DNA from: Chryseosolibacter histidinae
Lineage (GTDB): Bacteria > Bacteroidota > Bacteroidia > Cytophagales > Cyclobacteriaceae
Direction: 5' to 3'
Assembly (NCBI RefSeq): GCF_018598225.1
Contig: NZ_JAHESF010000022.1
Span: 1-64,000 of the forward strand
DNA length: 64,000 nt
The first letter of the stretch is position 1. Every line of letters starts with the position of its first letter. The notes under the pieces were generated by a model. That model saw only the letters and a list, made by a program, of their open reading frames with translations, was not told the origin of the DNA and ran no database searches. Of this stretch, positions 1-6,977 are shown piece by piece. A program made the translations under genes and the position numbers.

Positions 1-19
1 AGAGGTGGATAAGAGACAG
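1..19. other. Probable residual Nextera transposase mosaic-end adapter
   Basis: The first 19 bases, AGAGGTGGATAAGAGACAG, match the 19-base Tn5/Nextera mosaic end AGATGTGTATAAGAGACAG except at positions 4 and 8. They lie exactly at the window edge, which is what an untrimmed adapter at a contig end would give. The ThuA reading frame runs through these bases without a stop, but the residues they would encode should not be trusted. Confidence 0.75.
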
Positions 20-720
20 TCTTTCATCAGCTGGTGAAACCCGGGATTATTCCAGGTACGATCGTCGTGTCCGTAAGCCGTGTAGAACACTCTTCCCTTG
101 CCATGTTCTTTTACCCACGTCCAGGGCTCGCGATGATCTCCTTCCACACGTTCCATCAGCACGGTCCTGTCGTCAGTGAGCTTGTCGTGCACATAGGTTT
201 CATCCCATGTGGTGAACTCCCTGAGCGACTTAGCAAGCGGATGCTCCTTGTTGACTATCGGCACAGTGAATGTATCGGTCTTGTGCTTGAGGAATTGTCC
301 GCCCACAAGCTTGATGTACTCCGGTGAATTCTGAAAACAGAAGCTGGCGCAATGCACAGGAATGAATCCCTTGCCTGCTGCCACATAATCCATCAATGCT
401 TTTTCCTGCTCCGGCGTGATCTTCTCATGGTTGGCGTAGATCATCAGTCCGTCATATTTCGAGAGTGTTTCCGCGTTCAGCACGTCTGGCTGATCGCTGT
501 ACGTAAAGTTGATGCCTTCTTTCGACAGCACAGAAGCCAGCATGGGCAGGTTCATTGCTGAGTTGTGATGTTCACTGGCGTGTCCGAGGAACAGGATCTC
601 GATCTTTCGCGGTCCCGTGCCCAGGCTGGTAGCGCGTGGATTCTCACAGGAATAAAACAGGCAACCTGCGATCATGATCAGCAGGGTGGCGCACGAAACG
701 CTTGTAATCTTCGTCTTCAT
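20..720 (-). CDS. ThuA-like domain lipoprotein, partial (3' end missing)
   Basis: Reading from the ATG at 720, the frame is open to the window edge, giving about 233 residues with no stop. The N-terminus is a lipoprotein signal with lipobox IAGC (Cys20), so the protein is probably anchored in the envelope. The mature part reads as a ThuA (trehalose-utilisation-type, glutamine-amidotransferase-like fold) domain: ILFLGHASEHHNS at the start, a flavodoxin-like alternation of strands and helices, a PVHCASFCF segment, and a late TAYGHDDRTWNNPGF motif. In Bacteroidota, ThuA domains are often followed by haem-binding or sugar-related domains, so the missing part may hold another domain; this cannot be seen here. 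The substrate is unknown. The gene diverges from the AraC-type regulator at 1058, with a repeat element between them. The last reliable base is 20. Confidence 0.85.
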
Positions 721-884
721 AAACCTTCGGCATTGATATCATGAAATTCGATCTAAAAAATTGCAATCGATTCCTGAATTTTATCAGCTTTTGACTGTAT
801 TTTAGCATGCAATGGGGATGGGGGTCGATTTTTAAGATAAATGAGTACCATATGATAGCCCCGGTTATGGAAGCCGGGCAGATT

Positions 885-1018
885 GGTCCACAGTCCACGG
901 TCGACGGTCCACAACCCTTTGAGGGCTTTTCAAGAGGCAGTCTATTATTTAAGTTCATATGCACCTGCATAACCCTCAAAGGGTTGCTCCCCGACTATCG
1001 ACTGTGACCGTGGACTCC
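885..1018. repeat. Nested inverted-repeat element, copy 1 (related to 59555-59768)
   Basis: The 337-bp gap between the ThuA gene and the AraC gene contains an outer inverted repeat built of GTCCAC/GTCGAC words (885-912, answered by GACTGTGACCGTGGAC near 1000-1015). Inside it is a second inverted repeat, CAACCCTTTGAG at 912-923 answered by CTCAAAGGGTTG at 975-986. The interior word GAGGCAG at 934-940 recurs in the copy at 59555-59768. It is therefore a dispersed non-coding element with one palindromic family sitting inside another. A short CCGG-armed hairpin lies just to its left, at about 860-880. No convincing promoter was found in the rest of the gap. Confidence 0.75.
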
Positions 1019-1057
1019 AACACAATTTGACTTTGCCAAGACAACACTATATTATAT

Positions 1058-1936
1058 ATGAAAGCCGCGCTTCAGAAGTCGCCGATATCGCATGAGCATG
1101 CATTTGAGGTTAAATTCCTGCGGGCGCCGCATTTTGATCCTAACTGGCATTTTCATCCGGAGTATCAGCTCTTCATTGTGCTGAAGGGCACGGGTACGCG
1201 TTTCATCGGCGATCATGTGAGTCCATTTAAGAAAGGAGACCTTGTATTCACGGGGCCTGACCTGCCGCACCTGTGGCGAAGCGATCCGGAGTACTTTGAA
1301 GGCGATGAGCACCTGTGGACAGAAGGCATTGTGGTATACTTCCACGAACATTTTTTAGGAAATGAGTTTCTCCAGAAAAAAGAAGCATATCGCATCCGGC
1401 AACTTTTTACAAAAGCGCAACGTGGTATGGAGATCGTTGGAGACACGGCAGACAAAGCAGCGGCCCTGATGACGGAGCTGGTCACGGCCAGTGATTTTGA
1501 AAGTGTGCTCATGCTGCTCAACCTGTTGAACCTGCTGGCGAATGGCTCATCACACAACCTTTTATCCAGCGCGGGGTACACCAACTCATTGAAGGAGTCA
1601 GATACGGAAAGGATGAACAGGGTGCACGCCTATGTGATGAAAAATTTCAGGGAGAAGATCACGCTGGAAGAAGTGGCCGCCATCGCGAACATGACACCGA
1701 CATCGTTCAGCCGGTATTTCAAAACACACGCCAACAAAACGTTCTCTGATTTTCTTACCGAGATCCGCATCGGGTATTCGTGCAAGCTGCTGATCGAGAA
1801 AAAAATGAATATCTCGCAGGTGTGCTACGACAGTGGGTTCAATACGCTTTCCAATTTCAACAGACAATTCAAAACGGTGACCCATTATAATCCGCTGGAA
1901 TATCGGAAGAAGTATGCGGAGACGGAGTATCCTTAA
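1058..1936 (+). CDS. AraC-family transcriptional regulator with N-terminal cupin domain
   Basis: 292 aa. Residues about 25-75 form a cupin-type effector-binding domain (HFHPEYQL, a GTG turn, KKGDLVFTGPDLPHLW). Residues about 185-285 form the double helix-turn-helix DNA-binding domain of the AraC/XylS family: ITLEEVAAIANMTPTSFSRYFK for the first HTH, then NISQVCYDSGFNTLSNFNRQFK with the family signature and the typical P-LEYRKKY end. It should activate or repress sugar or carbon-source genes in response to a small ligand. The divergent ThuA gene is the nearest candidate target, but this is inferred from position only. The ATG at 1058 comes directly after an AT-rich stretch and has no Shine-Dalgarno sequence, as usual in Bacteroidota. 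Full length for the family. Confidence 0.93.
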   Translation: MKAALQKSPISHEHAFEVKFLRAPHFDPNWHFHPEYQLFIVLKGTGTRFIGDHVSPFKKGDLVFTGPDLPHLWRSDPEYFEGDEHLWTEGIVVYFHEHFLGNEFLQKKEAYRIRQLFTKAQRGMEIVGDTADKAAALMTELVTASDFESVLMLLNLLNLLANGSSHNLLSSAGYTNSLKESDTERMNRVHAYVMKNFREKITLEEVAAIANMTPTSFSRYFKTHANKTFSDFLTEIRIGYSCKLLIEKKMNISQVCYDSGFNTLSNFNRQFKTVTHYNPLEYRKKYAETEYP

Positions 1937-1937
1937 A

Positions 1938-2031
1938 ATCAGAAGCCAGGAGTCAGGAGTCAGAAGGGGGAGTAAGAATTAAGGAGTAAGAAGAATGAAA
2001 ACTGTCATCCGGCAACTGGCAACCGGCAACT
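1938..2031. repeat. Two short dispersed repeats between convergent genes
   Basis: This 97-bp convergent gap consists almost wholly of repeat words. A GAAGCCAGGAGTCAGGAGTC run (1942-1970, with an AGTAAGAA trailer) recurs at 56922-56960 behind another plus-strand gene. A GGCAACTGGCAACCGGCAAC run at 2011-2030 recurs, in both orientations, at 45538-45662 and 61104-61238. No rho-independent terminator is visible, so the repeats themselves occupy the transcript ends. Confidence 0.7.
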
Positions 2032-2033
2032 AA

Positions 2034-2504
2034 TTACACGCCTTTCTTATACCGCTCGTTCAAATAAACAATCACTTCTTCCGTGATATTATTCCCCTCT
2101 TCAGCGTACATGAGGCTGCCATCGCCGGAGGCTCCGAGGATGAAGTCGTAGCCGTTCTCTTTGCCGTAGTCGGCTACGTGCTGGTTGATGCGTTTCCAGA
2201 TGTCGGCGGTGTATTGTTCGGTGGTCTGCTCCTGCTCGATGCGGAAGTGTTGCGCGTATTGCTGATACAATAACAGTTTCGGATCGTCTTTGCTGTTGCC
2301 GATCAACGCCCCCACTGAATCCAGCACGTGCTGGTGGCGGGCTTTCACATCGTTAAGCTTCTTTTCAAGCTCCTTCTTTCCTTCAAAAGCGTTGAAGACC
2401 TGCTGGTTGAGGATGAAAGCGGTTTTCTTGCCGGGTTTGGCGATGACGTAGATGCCGAGACCGATGATCAGGAGGAAATTGAGCGTGAGGAGGATGTTTT
2501 TCAA
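2034..2504 (-). CDS. OmpH/Skp-family periplasmic chaperone-like protein
   Basis: 156 aa. An N-terminal hydrophobic segment (residues 3-21) acts as signal anchor or signal peptide. Residues 28-100 are helical and charged (FNAFEGKKELEKKLNDVKARHQHVLDSV and on), which fits the coiled-coil tentacles of the OmpH/Skp family. The C-terminal part (YGKENGYDFILGASGDGSLMYAEEGNNITEEVIVYLNERYKK) contains the G-Y-D-x-I-L-G and D-I/L-T-EEV-YLN pattern that closes OmpH proteins. Skp-type proteins hold unfolded outer-membrane proteins in the periplasm. The gene lies downstream of envelope-protein genes on the same strand but is separated from them by a repeat-filled gap with two hairpins. No membrane-assembly (BamA) partner is seen nearby. 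Confidence 0.8.
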   Translation of the reverse strand: MKNILLTLNFLLIIGLGIYVIAKPGKKTAFILNQQVFNAFEGKKELEKKLNDVKARHQHVLDSVGALIGNSKDDPKLLLYQQYAQHFRIEQEQTTEQYTADIWKRINQHVADYGKENGYDFILGASGDGSLMYAEEGNNITEEVIVYLNERYKKGV

Positions 2505-2596
2505 GGGATAACGTTTTGGTTAACGGACTTCACCTGCAAATATGGGATTTATTTTGTTATGTTCAGCTCGGGGTGTGGGCATTGGGTGTGTGAGAG

Positions 2597-2666
2597 CTTG
2601 TTGGTGAAGAACACCAACAAGGGCGTGGGGCGGCGAGAGAGCGTGTTGGTGAAGAACACCAACACG
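2597..2666 (-). repeat. Two TTGGTG-type hairpin repeats with compensatory stem changes
   Basis: Copy 1 (2597-2621) has arms CTTGTTGGTG and CACCAACAAG around AAGAA. Copy 2 (2642-2666) has arms CGTGTTGGTG and CACCAACACG around the same AAGAA. The second base pair differs (T-A against G-C) but pairing is kept in both. Both stems are followed by a GGGCGT word. They occupy the 174-bp gap between the 260-aa protein gene and the OmpH-like gene, so they would lie in the transcript if the two are co-transcribed. A third copy is at 6543-6567. Confidence 0.8.
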
Positions 2667-2678
2667 GGCGTCAGGGCG

Positions 2679-3461
2679 TCAGTTGCCTGTTAGCGGTCGG
2701 GTGAGCGGTCTGCCGAGCTGCTCTACAAAGATGGTATTGATCTTCTTGCGCTTATCTTCACAGACAAGCTGAACGATGCTCTGCTCTTCGTTGCCACAAG
2801 CATCTTTCACATAGAGCACCACATAGTAGTCGGGTGTTTTGTCGACGGTGATGACGGGCGTTTTTCCGGAAGCTTCCAGGATCTGCTCCCGGGGCTGGTA
2901 CAGGAAATCAGTGCGTTCGTTGTTCAGCACATACCAGTTCACCTGGTAAGGGGCCTTGCCGCCCTTGATATCGCCATAGAATTTTACAACGCTGAACGAC
3001 AGCTCGTCACAGCTCATCTGCTCCGGGCTTACCACAATGCTCACCGCCGGGCCCGGTTTCTCAGGGGCCTCCACCAGCCTGAAGGGCAGCTCGTATATTT
3101 TACCCTGCTCATCTTTCAGCGTGCAGAAGTAAGTGTGATCGTTCTTCCAGTCACTGTAAATATCTTTTAGCGCCACCACAAAACTATTCAGTCCGTAAAC
3201 CTTGCCGAGGCTTACCGTGGCAACCGGCTTGTCTTCTGCATCCGTGATCTTCAATGGGATCTCCGGCCAGCGCCCGTAAGCATCAGTGTATTGCAGGGCG
3301 AGGGTCTCGTCTGTGACCTCGTACGTTCTGGCGCCATCGGAGGCATTCAGGTTTATATAGTACGGTGTTTTTTTCAACCCCTGCCCTACTGCCGACAAAC
3401 TGCTCAATACAACGATCAGGGCAACGGCAAATGCTGAATGGTTCATTATTTTATAGCTCAT
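2679..3461 (-). CDS. Secreted protein of unknown function
   Basis: 260 aa, not recognised. A signal peptide is visible (MNHSAFAVALIVVLSSLSAVGQG; the ATG at 3446 is an alternative start that gives a cleaner signal peptide). The mature protein is beta-rich. Residues about 150-240 resemble a SprB-like or Ig-like immunoglobulin fold: a GGKAPYQVNWYVL segment is followed by YYVVLYVKDACGNEEQSIVQLVCEDK, the pattern found in Bacteroidota adhesin repeats. There is no sorting domain at the C-terminus, which ends in RPLTRPLTGN. The gene starts 9 bp after the stop of the 599-aa protein gene upstream, so they are very likely one transcript and may act together at the cell surface. Family assignment is uncertain; coding status is not in doubt. 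Confidence 0.8.
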   Translation of the reverse strand: MSYKIMNHSAFAVALIVVLSSLSAVGQGLKKTPYYINLNASDGARTYEVTDETLALQYTDAYGRWPEIPLKITDAEDKPVATVSLGKVYGLNSFVVALKDIYSDWKNDHTYFCTLKDEQGKIYELPFRLVEAPEKPGPAVSIVVSPEQMSCDELSFSVVKFYGDIKGGKAPYQVNWYVLNNERTDFLYQPREQILEASGKTPVITVDKTPDYYVVLYVKDACGNEEQSIVQLVCEDKRKKINTIFVEQLGRPLTRPLTGN

Positions 3462-3470
3462 GATGCGTGG

Positions 3471-5270
3471 TTATTTTTTTGGCTTTTTCATTGAACTGAG
3501 GCCTATCCTGAAAACCCAGGGAGACTTGTCAGGATTACCGGCCAGCTTGTTGACCCGGTACAATATCTGGAAGTTAATACCGATCGATTTGCTGATGGGC
3601 AGCAATGCGCCACCCCCTGCCAGCACTTCGTGAACGATCTTATTCTTCGAGATCTCCCGGTCGAGCTTCGAAGGTTTTACGTTGTCCTCCACCTGGAGGT
3701 AAGCACGTTGCTTCCAGACCTCTCCTTTCACAAACGACCTGAACCCGGTCTCCACGTTCAGCTTCTTTTCCCGGAGCTGTACCAGGAAACTTGGGCCGAG
3801 GCCGGCAGAGAGAAAATCTGTAAAATGATAACCGAATGAAGGCGACACCTGGATGACGTTCACGGCAGTGTCGCCGTTGAAGAACCCGATGATGCCTTCA
3901 AAATAGCTCTTGTTCATAAAGGAAGGTTTCTTCTTCAGCGCAGACCGCTTCAGCTCTTCCGTGATCTTCTCATCTTCCATCAAATAACCTTTGGCTTTCA
4001 GCGTAACCTCACGCATGCTGTCTACCAGGGGCAGGTACTTCGAGTCGAGCGCCGTGCCCGAGAGTGGCGGCAACTCCGAAAGCACTGACTGTGGTAACTT
4101 CAGGTCGGAGATATTACCCTTCTTCAGCGATGAAAGGTCAGTGCCGGCAAAGTCTTTCTCGAGGGTGTTCAGCTTGTCCTCGTCCTTCATGCCGATACCC
4201 TTCTCTGGATCGTAGCTGGCTCCATCCACGGATTTGCCTGAGATGGAGCTGTTGATACGTTTCAGCAATTCGTCTTTGGGCGTTTCGGTCTTTGCAAAAG
4301 CAGAAGCTACTTTAAGAATACTGTCTGCCTTCGCCGCCCCCAGCGAATCATAGATCTTTTTAATGTACTTATCAGAATATACTCTTTTGGCGCCCAGCAG
4401 ACTCTGCTTCAGGTTATCGGCGTCGATCTTATTGCCCAGGCCGGCGATGCTGTCCTGGAGATTGGACAATTTTGCCGGTCTCAGCTTTTTGCTCGCTGCC
4501 TCTTTTATATCGGGGGTTTTGCCATCGGGCGCACCGGGTACCTTCAGGTTCTTGAGCTTGTCTTCATAAACGTCGGCTTTCCCCTCTGCAGACGGTAGCT
4601 TGTCTTTCGACAGTGAGGGTGCCTCCAGGTCGCCGAGGTCTTTGAGGTCATCTTTGCTGAACATCTTTTTCTTCCACGGGGCATTCTCGGGATCGTCAGA
4701 GCTGTACTGCATCTGCGACATTTTTTCATCCAGCATTTTACGGTGCATGCCCTGCGAGAGCTTCTTAAGGTCCGTGCTGTCGGGTTTACTGTCTTTCAGC
4801 GCTTCTGCTTCGCGCCTGGCTTCGTCCTTCAGGTTTTCGCCTTCATCTCTTAAGCCATTCCCCTCGTTCTTCAGGTCATCGTCGATCTTCCTGACCTCAC
4901 CGATGCCTGTGTCCGCCACGGATTCGTCAACCATCGCATCCACCTTCTTCTCCCCTTCGGCCTTCAACGCTTCGGGATCTTTCACTGCCGGCGGCTCCGG
5001 CTTTTTTGATAAGGTGCTCCTGTTCGATCTCACAATATCTTTCGTCTGCTGCACGGTGCCCGTCACTTTTTGCTTCAGGTCGTTGACATCCTTTTTGATT
5101 TCTTTTACGATACCATTCTGCTTTTTAACGGTGTCTGCTTTCGTGGTATCGCGTTTAACGATCTGCTGAACCCTCGCCGCGGTCTCCTTTCCCTGCTGCT
5201 CAATAGGCTGCTGGGCATGTGTTGTGAACACCGCCAGGCAGACCAGGAACAGGGGGATCAGGTTCTTCAT
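3471..5270 (-). CDS. Secreted or outer-membrane protein with charged helical region and beta-barrel-like C-terminus
   Basis: 599 aa, unrecognised. The signal peptide is MKNLIPLFLVCLAVFTTHA, followed by Gln. Residues about 20-440 are highly charged, low in aromatic residues and rich in K, D, E, S and L, with heptad-like stretches suggesting long helices or coiled coil (for example EALKAEGEKKVDAMVDESV). Residues about 455-599 change character: alternating hydrophobic and aromatic strands (VIQVSPSFGYHFTDFLSAGLGPSFLVQL, ending FRIGLSS) look like outer-membrane beta-strands. A periplasm-spanning helical part attached to a small barrel is one reading. It is followed 9 bp later by the 260-aa secreted protein. 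The basic tail MKKPKK after the last strand is unusual for a barrel, so the barrel call is only tentative. Confidence 0.8.
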   Translation of the reverse strand: MKNLIPLFLVCLAVFTTHAQQPIEQQGKETAARVQQIVKRDTTKADTVKKQNGIVKEIKKDVNDLKQKVTGTVQQTKDIVRSNRSTLSKKPEPPAVKDPEALKAEGEKKVDAMVDESVADTGIGEVRKIDDDLKNEGNGLRDEGENLKDEARREAEALKDSKPDSTDLKKLSQGMHRKMLDEKMSQMQYSSDDPENAPWKKKMFSKDDLKDLGDLEAPSLSKDKLPSAEGKADVYEDKLKNLKVPGAPDGKTPDIKEAASKKLRPAKLSNLQDSIAGLGNKIDADNLKQSLLGAKRVYSDKYIKKIYDSLGAAKADSILKVASAFAKTETPKDELLKRINSSISGKSVDGASYDPEKGIGMKDEDKLNTLEKDFAGTDLSSLKKGNISDLKLPQSVLSELPPLSGTALDSKYLPLVDSMREVTLKAKGYLMEDEKITEELKRSALKKKPSFMNKSYFEGIIGFFNGDTAVNVIQVSPSFGYHFTDFLSAGLGPSFLVQLREKKLNVETGFRSFVKGEVWKQRAYLQVEDNVKPSKLDREISKNKIVHEVLAGGGALLPISKSIGINFQILYRVNKLAGNPDKSPWVFRIGLSSMKKPKK

Positions 5271-5287
5271 TTCAGTTGTCGCCAGGT

Positions 5288-5376
5288 TTCCCGCGGATCA
5301 CGCAGATTTACGCTGATGTGTCGATGATAGTATCTGCGCCTTTCTGCGATCCCGATAGGTATCGGGACTGCGGGAA
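5288..5376. repeat. Dispersed GCAGATT-type repeat with a palindrome inserted in it
   Basis: The 114-bp gap contains an element bounded by TTCCCGC (5288-5294) and GCGGGAA (5370-5376). Its body has the GATCACGCAGATTTACGC and ATCTGCGC words typical of a repeat seen between genes in many bacterial genomes. A perfect palindrome, TCCCGATA-GG-TATCGGGA at 5350-5367, interrupts the right end between TTCTGCGA and CTGCGGGAA, as though inserted later. Confidence 0.7.
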
Positions 5377-5384
5377 CTGTATTT

Positions 5385-6587
5385 TTATTTTTTCTCCAAT
5401 TGTTGCTTCAACGCATCGATCTGTTTTTGTTGCTCGATGATGTAGAGGGTCAGCTCTTCCACTTTCTTCAGCAGCACCGCGTCCATGTCACCGAGGCTAT
5501 GACCGTTCTTCTCAACCTCTTCTGCGGAAGGAACATCCTGCAGGTGATGGTTTGCCTGGATATATTTTTCCACTTCGCTGAGGGATGGCAGCCTGTACGA
5601 TGTAGCGAACACGTAATCGGGCCAGGCAGCGCTGCTTCTTTCGATCTTCACGTCTTTTGCACCAATTTTACCGTTCACGGCAAGCTCATAGGTGTTGGTA
5701 AGCGGTGTGCCCACGGAGATCTTTCCTTTCACGATGAGATCGTTCTGGCCGGGAGCGGCGTAATCAAAGTTATCCGCGATCAGAATGCCGCCGGTTTTCA
5801 GTCCCGAAGGGTTGGCACGTTCGGTTGAGTTTGCAATACGAAGGTAATGGTGGTGGTCTGCATCACCGGCGCCGGTAAAGAGTGTAGGTGTGCCGTTGTC
5901 GAGAACAATATTACCGCCATTGATGTGCAGCATCTGTGCAGGGCTGGCGATGCCGATGCCCACAAAGCCGTTACTGTTCAGCACCGACAGGCGGGCGCTG
6001 CCATTGGTGGCGAGTGACAGGTTGCCACTGCTGTTGAAGAGTCCATTCGCAGCCGTGTACTGAGTCGACAACACATCTCCGTTTACATGCAGCATTGCTG
6101 ATGGCGACGTTGCGCCCAGGCCAATACCCACAAAACCATTGGAGCCGAGCACCGAGAGCCGCGGCGTGCCGTTGGTGAGGAATGAAAAGTTGCCCGCGCT
6201 GCTGAAATTACCGGTGGATGCGGAAAAATCCGTTGCAGAGATCGTAGCTGCCGACGCGATGTTGCCGGAAGACGTAACACTACCGGAGGTCGAGAAGCTT
6301 CCTGTTGCCAGGATGTTGCCGTTCACGTGCAGCATCTCCGTGGGCGACGTTGCACCGAGGCCGATGCCCACGAAGCCTGTGGTGTTCAGGATGGTGAGAC
6401 GTTGATTTGTACCGGTGAACAGCTTCAGATCGGAAGGTGCAACAGCGGTGAAGGTACCGTCTGTGGAGGGTACCTGCGCGAGGGCTGCTGTGGTGAGGAA
6501 GCTCGTGAGCAGAAGCAGTAATGAGGTTTTGTTGGTAAAGGTCTTGCTGGTGAAGAGCACCAACAAGGGCTTGAGCATTTTTTTCAT
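5385..6587 (-). CDS. Secreted fibre-like repeat protein with C-terminal coiled coil
   Basis: 400 aa from the ATG at 6587, which begins MKKMLKPLL; a longer frame to 6629 lacks a sensible N-terminus. The signal peptide ends at TTAALAQ. Residues about 50-230 hold three imperfect repeats of the form GFVGIG(LG)ATSP-(T/S)(E/A)MLHVNG, each preceded by a stretch rich in Ser, Thr, Gly and Asn: a tail-fibre or trimeric-adhesin-like beta-helical pattern. The C-terminal 100 residues (VNGKIGAKDVKIE, WPDYVFATSYRLPSLSEVEKYI, HLQDVPSA, then LLKKVEELTLYIIEQQKQIDALKQQLEK) form the conserved ending of many Bacteroidota fibre-like proteins, with a terminal coiled coil that probably drives trimerisation. No T9SS sorting domain is visible. 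A TTGGTG-family hairpin repeat lies inside the signal-peptide codons (6543-6567). Confidence 0.85.
   Translation of the reverse strand: MKKMLKPLLVLFTSKTFTNKTSLLLLLTSFLTTAALAQVPSTDGTFTAVAPSDLKLFTGTNQRLTILNTTGFVGIGLGATSPTEMLHVNGNILATGSFSTSGSVTSSGNIASAATISATDFSASTGNFSSAGNFSFLTNGTPRLSVLGSNGFVGIGLGATSPSAMLHVNGDVLSTQYTAANGLFNSSGNLSLATNGSARLSVLNSNGFVGIGIASPAQMLHINGGNIVLDNGTPTLFTGAGDADHHHYLRIANSTERANPSGLKTGGILIADNFDYAAPGQNDLIVKGKISVGTPLTNTYELAVNGKIGAKDVKIERSSAAWPDYVFATSYRLPSLSEVEKYIQANHHLQDVPSAEEVEKNGHSLGDMDAVLLKKVEELTLYIIEQQKQIDALKQQLEKK
6543..6567 (-). repeat. TTGGTG-type hairpin repeat, copy 3, inside a signal-peptide coding region
   Basis: Plus-strand arms CTTGCTGGTG and CACCAACAAG surround AAGAG. 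In the minus-strand transcript the one imperfect pair becomes a U-G wobble, so the stem is kept. It encodes part of the extended N-terminus (LLVLFTSK) of the fibre-like protein. The family also occurs at 2597-2666. Confidence 0.75.
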
Positions 6588-6653
6588 ATAGTAAGTTAAT
6601 TCGTTCTTTAGTATATTCTGTTTCAGCAATATTACATGGAGTCGATGCGAACC

Positions 6654-6977
6654 TTAGTCCGGTTTAATGCTTTTATCATTTTCGGCTTCCAGGCGTTTTA
6701 AAATCTCCGCTATTTCTTTTTGACTCAGTTTATTAAATTCAAAAACAGTATCATGCTTTGTAAAAAGTCCTGTTATAACTCTACTACTATCATATCGCGC
6801 AAGCGTAGGCCATTTCGCTATTCCACTGATACTATCTCCTCTCAGTATATGACATTGGTTGCACTTACTGCTAACATTATATTGTTGCTCTTTATCTGCC
6901 TGACGCTTATTATCGGACAACGTGCAGGAGATCATGATAACATAGACGATAATAAAACTACCTTTTAAGGTTTTCAT
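6654..6977 (-). CDS. Small lipoprotein with a c-type haem motif (CNQCH), overlapping the end of the Rhs gene
   Basis: 107 aa from the ATG at 6977; an extension to 7028 would add a non-signal N-terminus. The start gives a lipoprotein signal (FIIVYVIMISC, Cys18). The mature chain carries CNQCH at about residues 38-42, a CxxCH c-type haem attachment motif, followed by a G-x-A-K-W-P-x-L stretch and a helical end (LSQKEIAEILKRLEAEN) as in small cytochrome c domains. No methionine follows CNQCH, so the usual Met axial ligand is absent; the only later histidine is in TKHDTVFEF. The start lies 20 bp inside the 3' end of the 7881-aa Rhs gene, so translation is probably coupled. That position is where an immunity gene would be expected, but the haem motif points to an electron-transfer or haem-binding protein instead. 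Both readings are open. Confidence 0.8.
   Translation of the reverse strand: MKTLKGSFIIVYVIMISCTLSDNKRQADKEQQYNVSSKCNQCHILRGDSISGIAKWPTLARYDSSRVITGLFTKHDTVFEFNKLSQKEIAEILKRLEAENDKSIKPD

Noticed and set aside
1026-1055. Promoter for the AraC gene (TTTG, 18 bp, TATATTAT)
   Set aside because: The -7 part has two mismatches and lies three bases before the ATG, which would leave almost no leader. It was not strong enough to call.
4600-5169. Plus-strand Ser/Phe-rich 189-codon frame
   Set aside because: It is the complement of the charged helical region of the 599-aa protein; the Ser and Phe richness simply mirrors Lys/Glu/Asp codons on the other strand.
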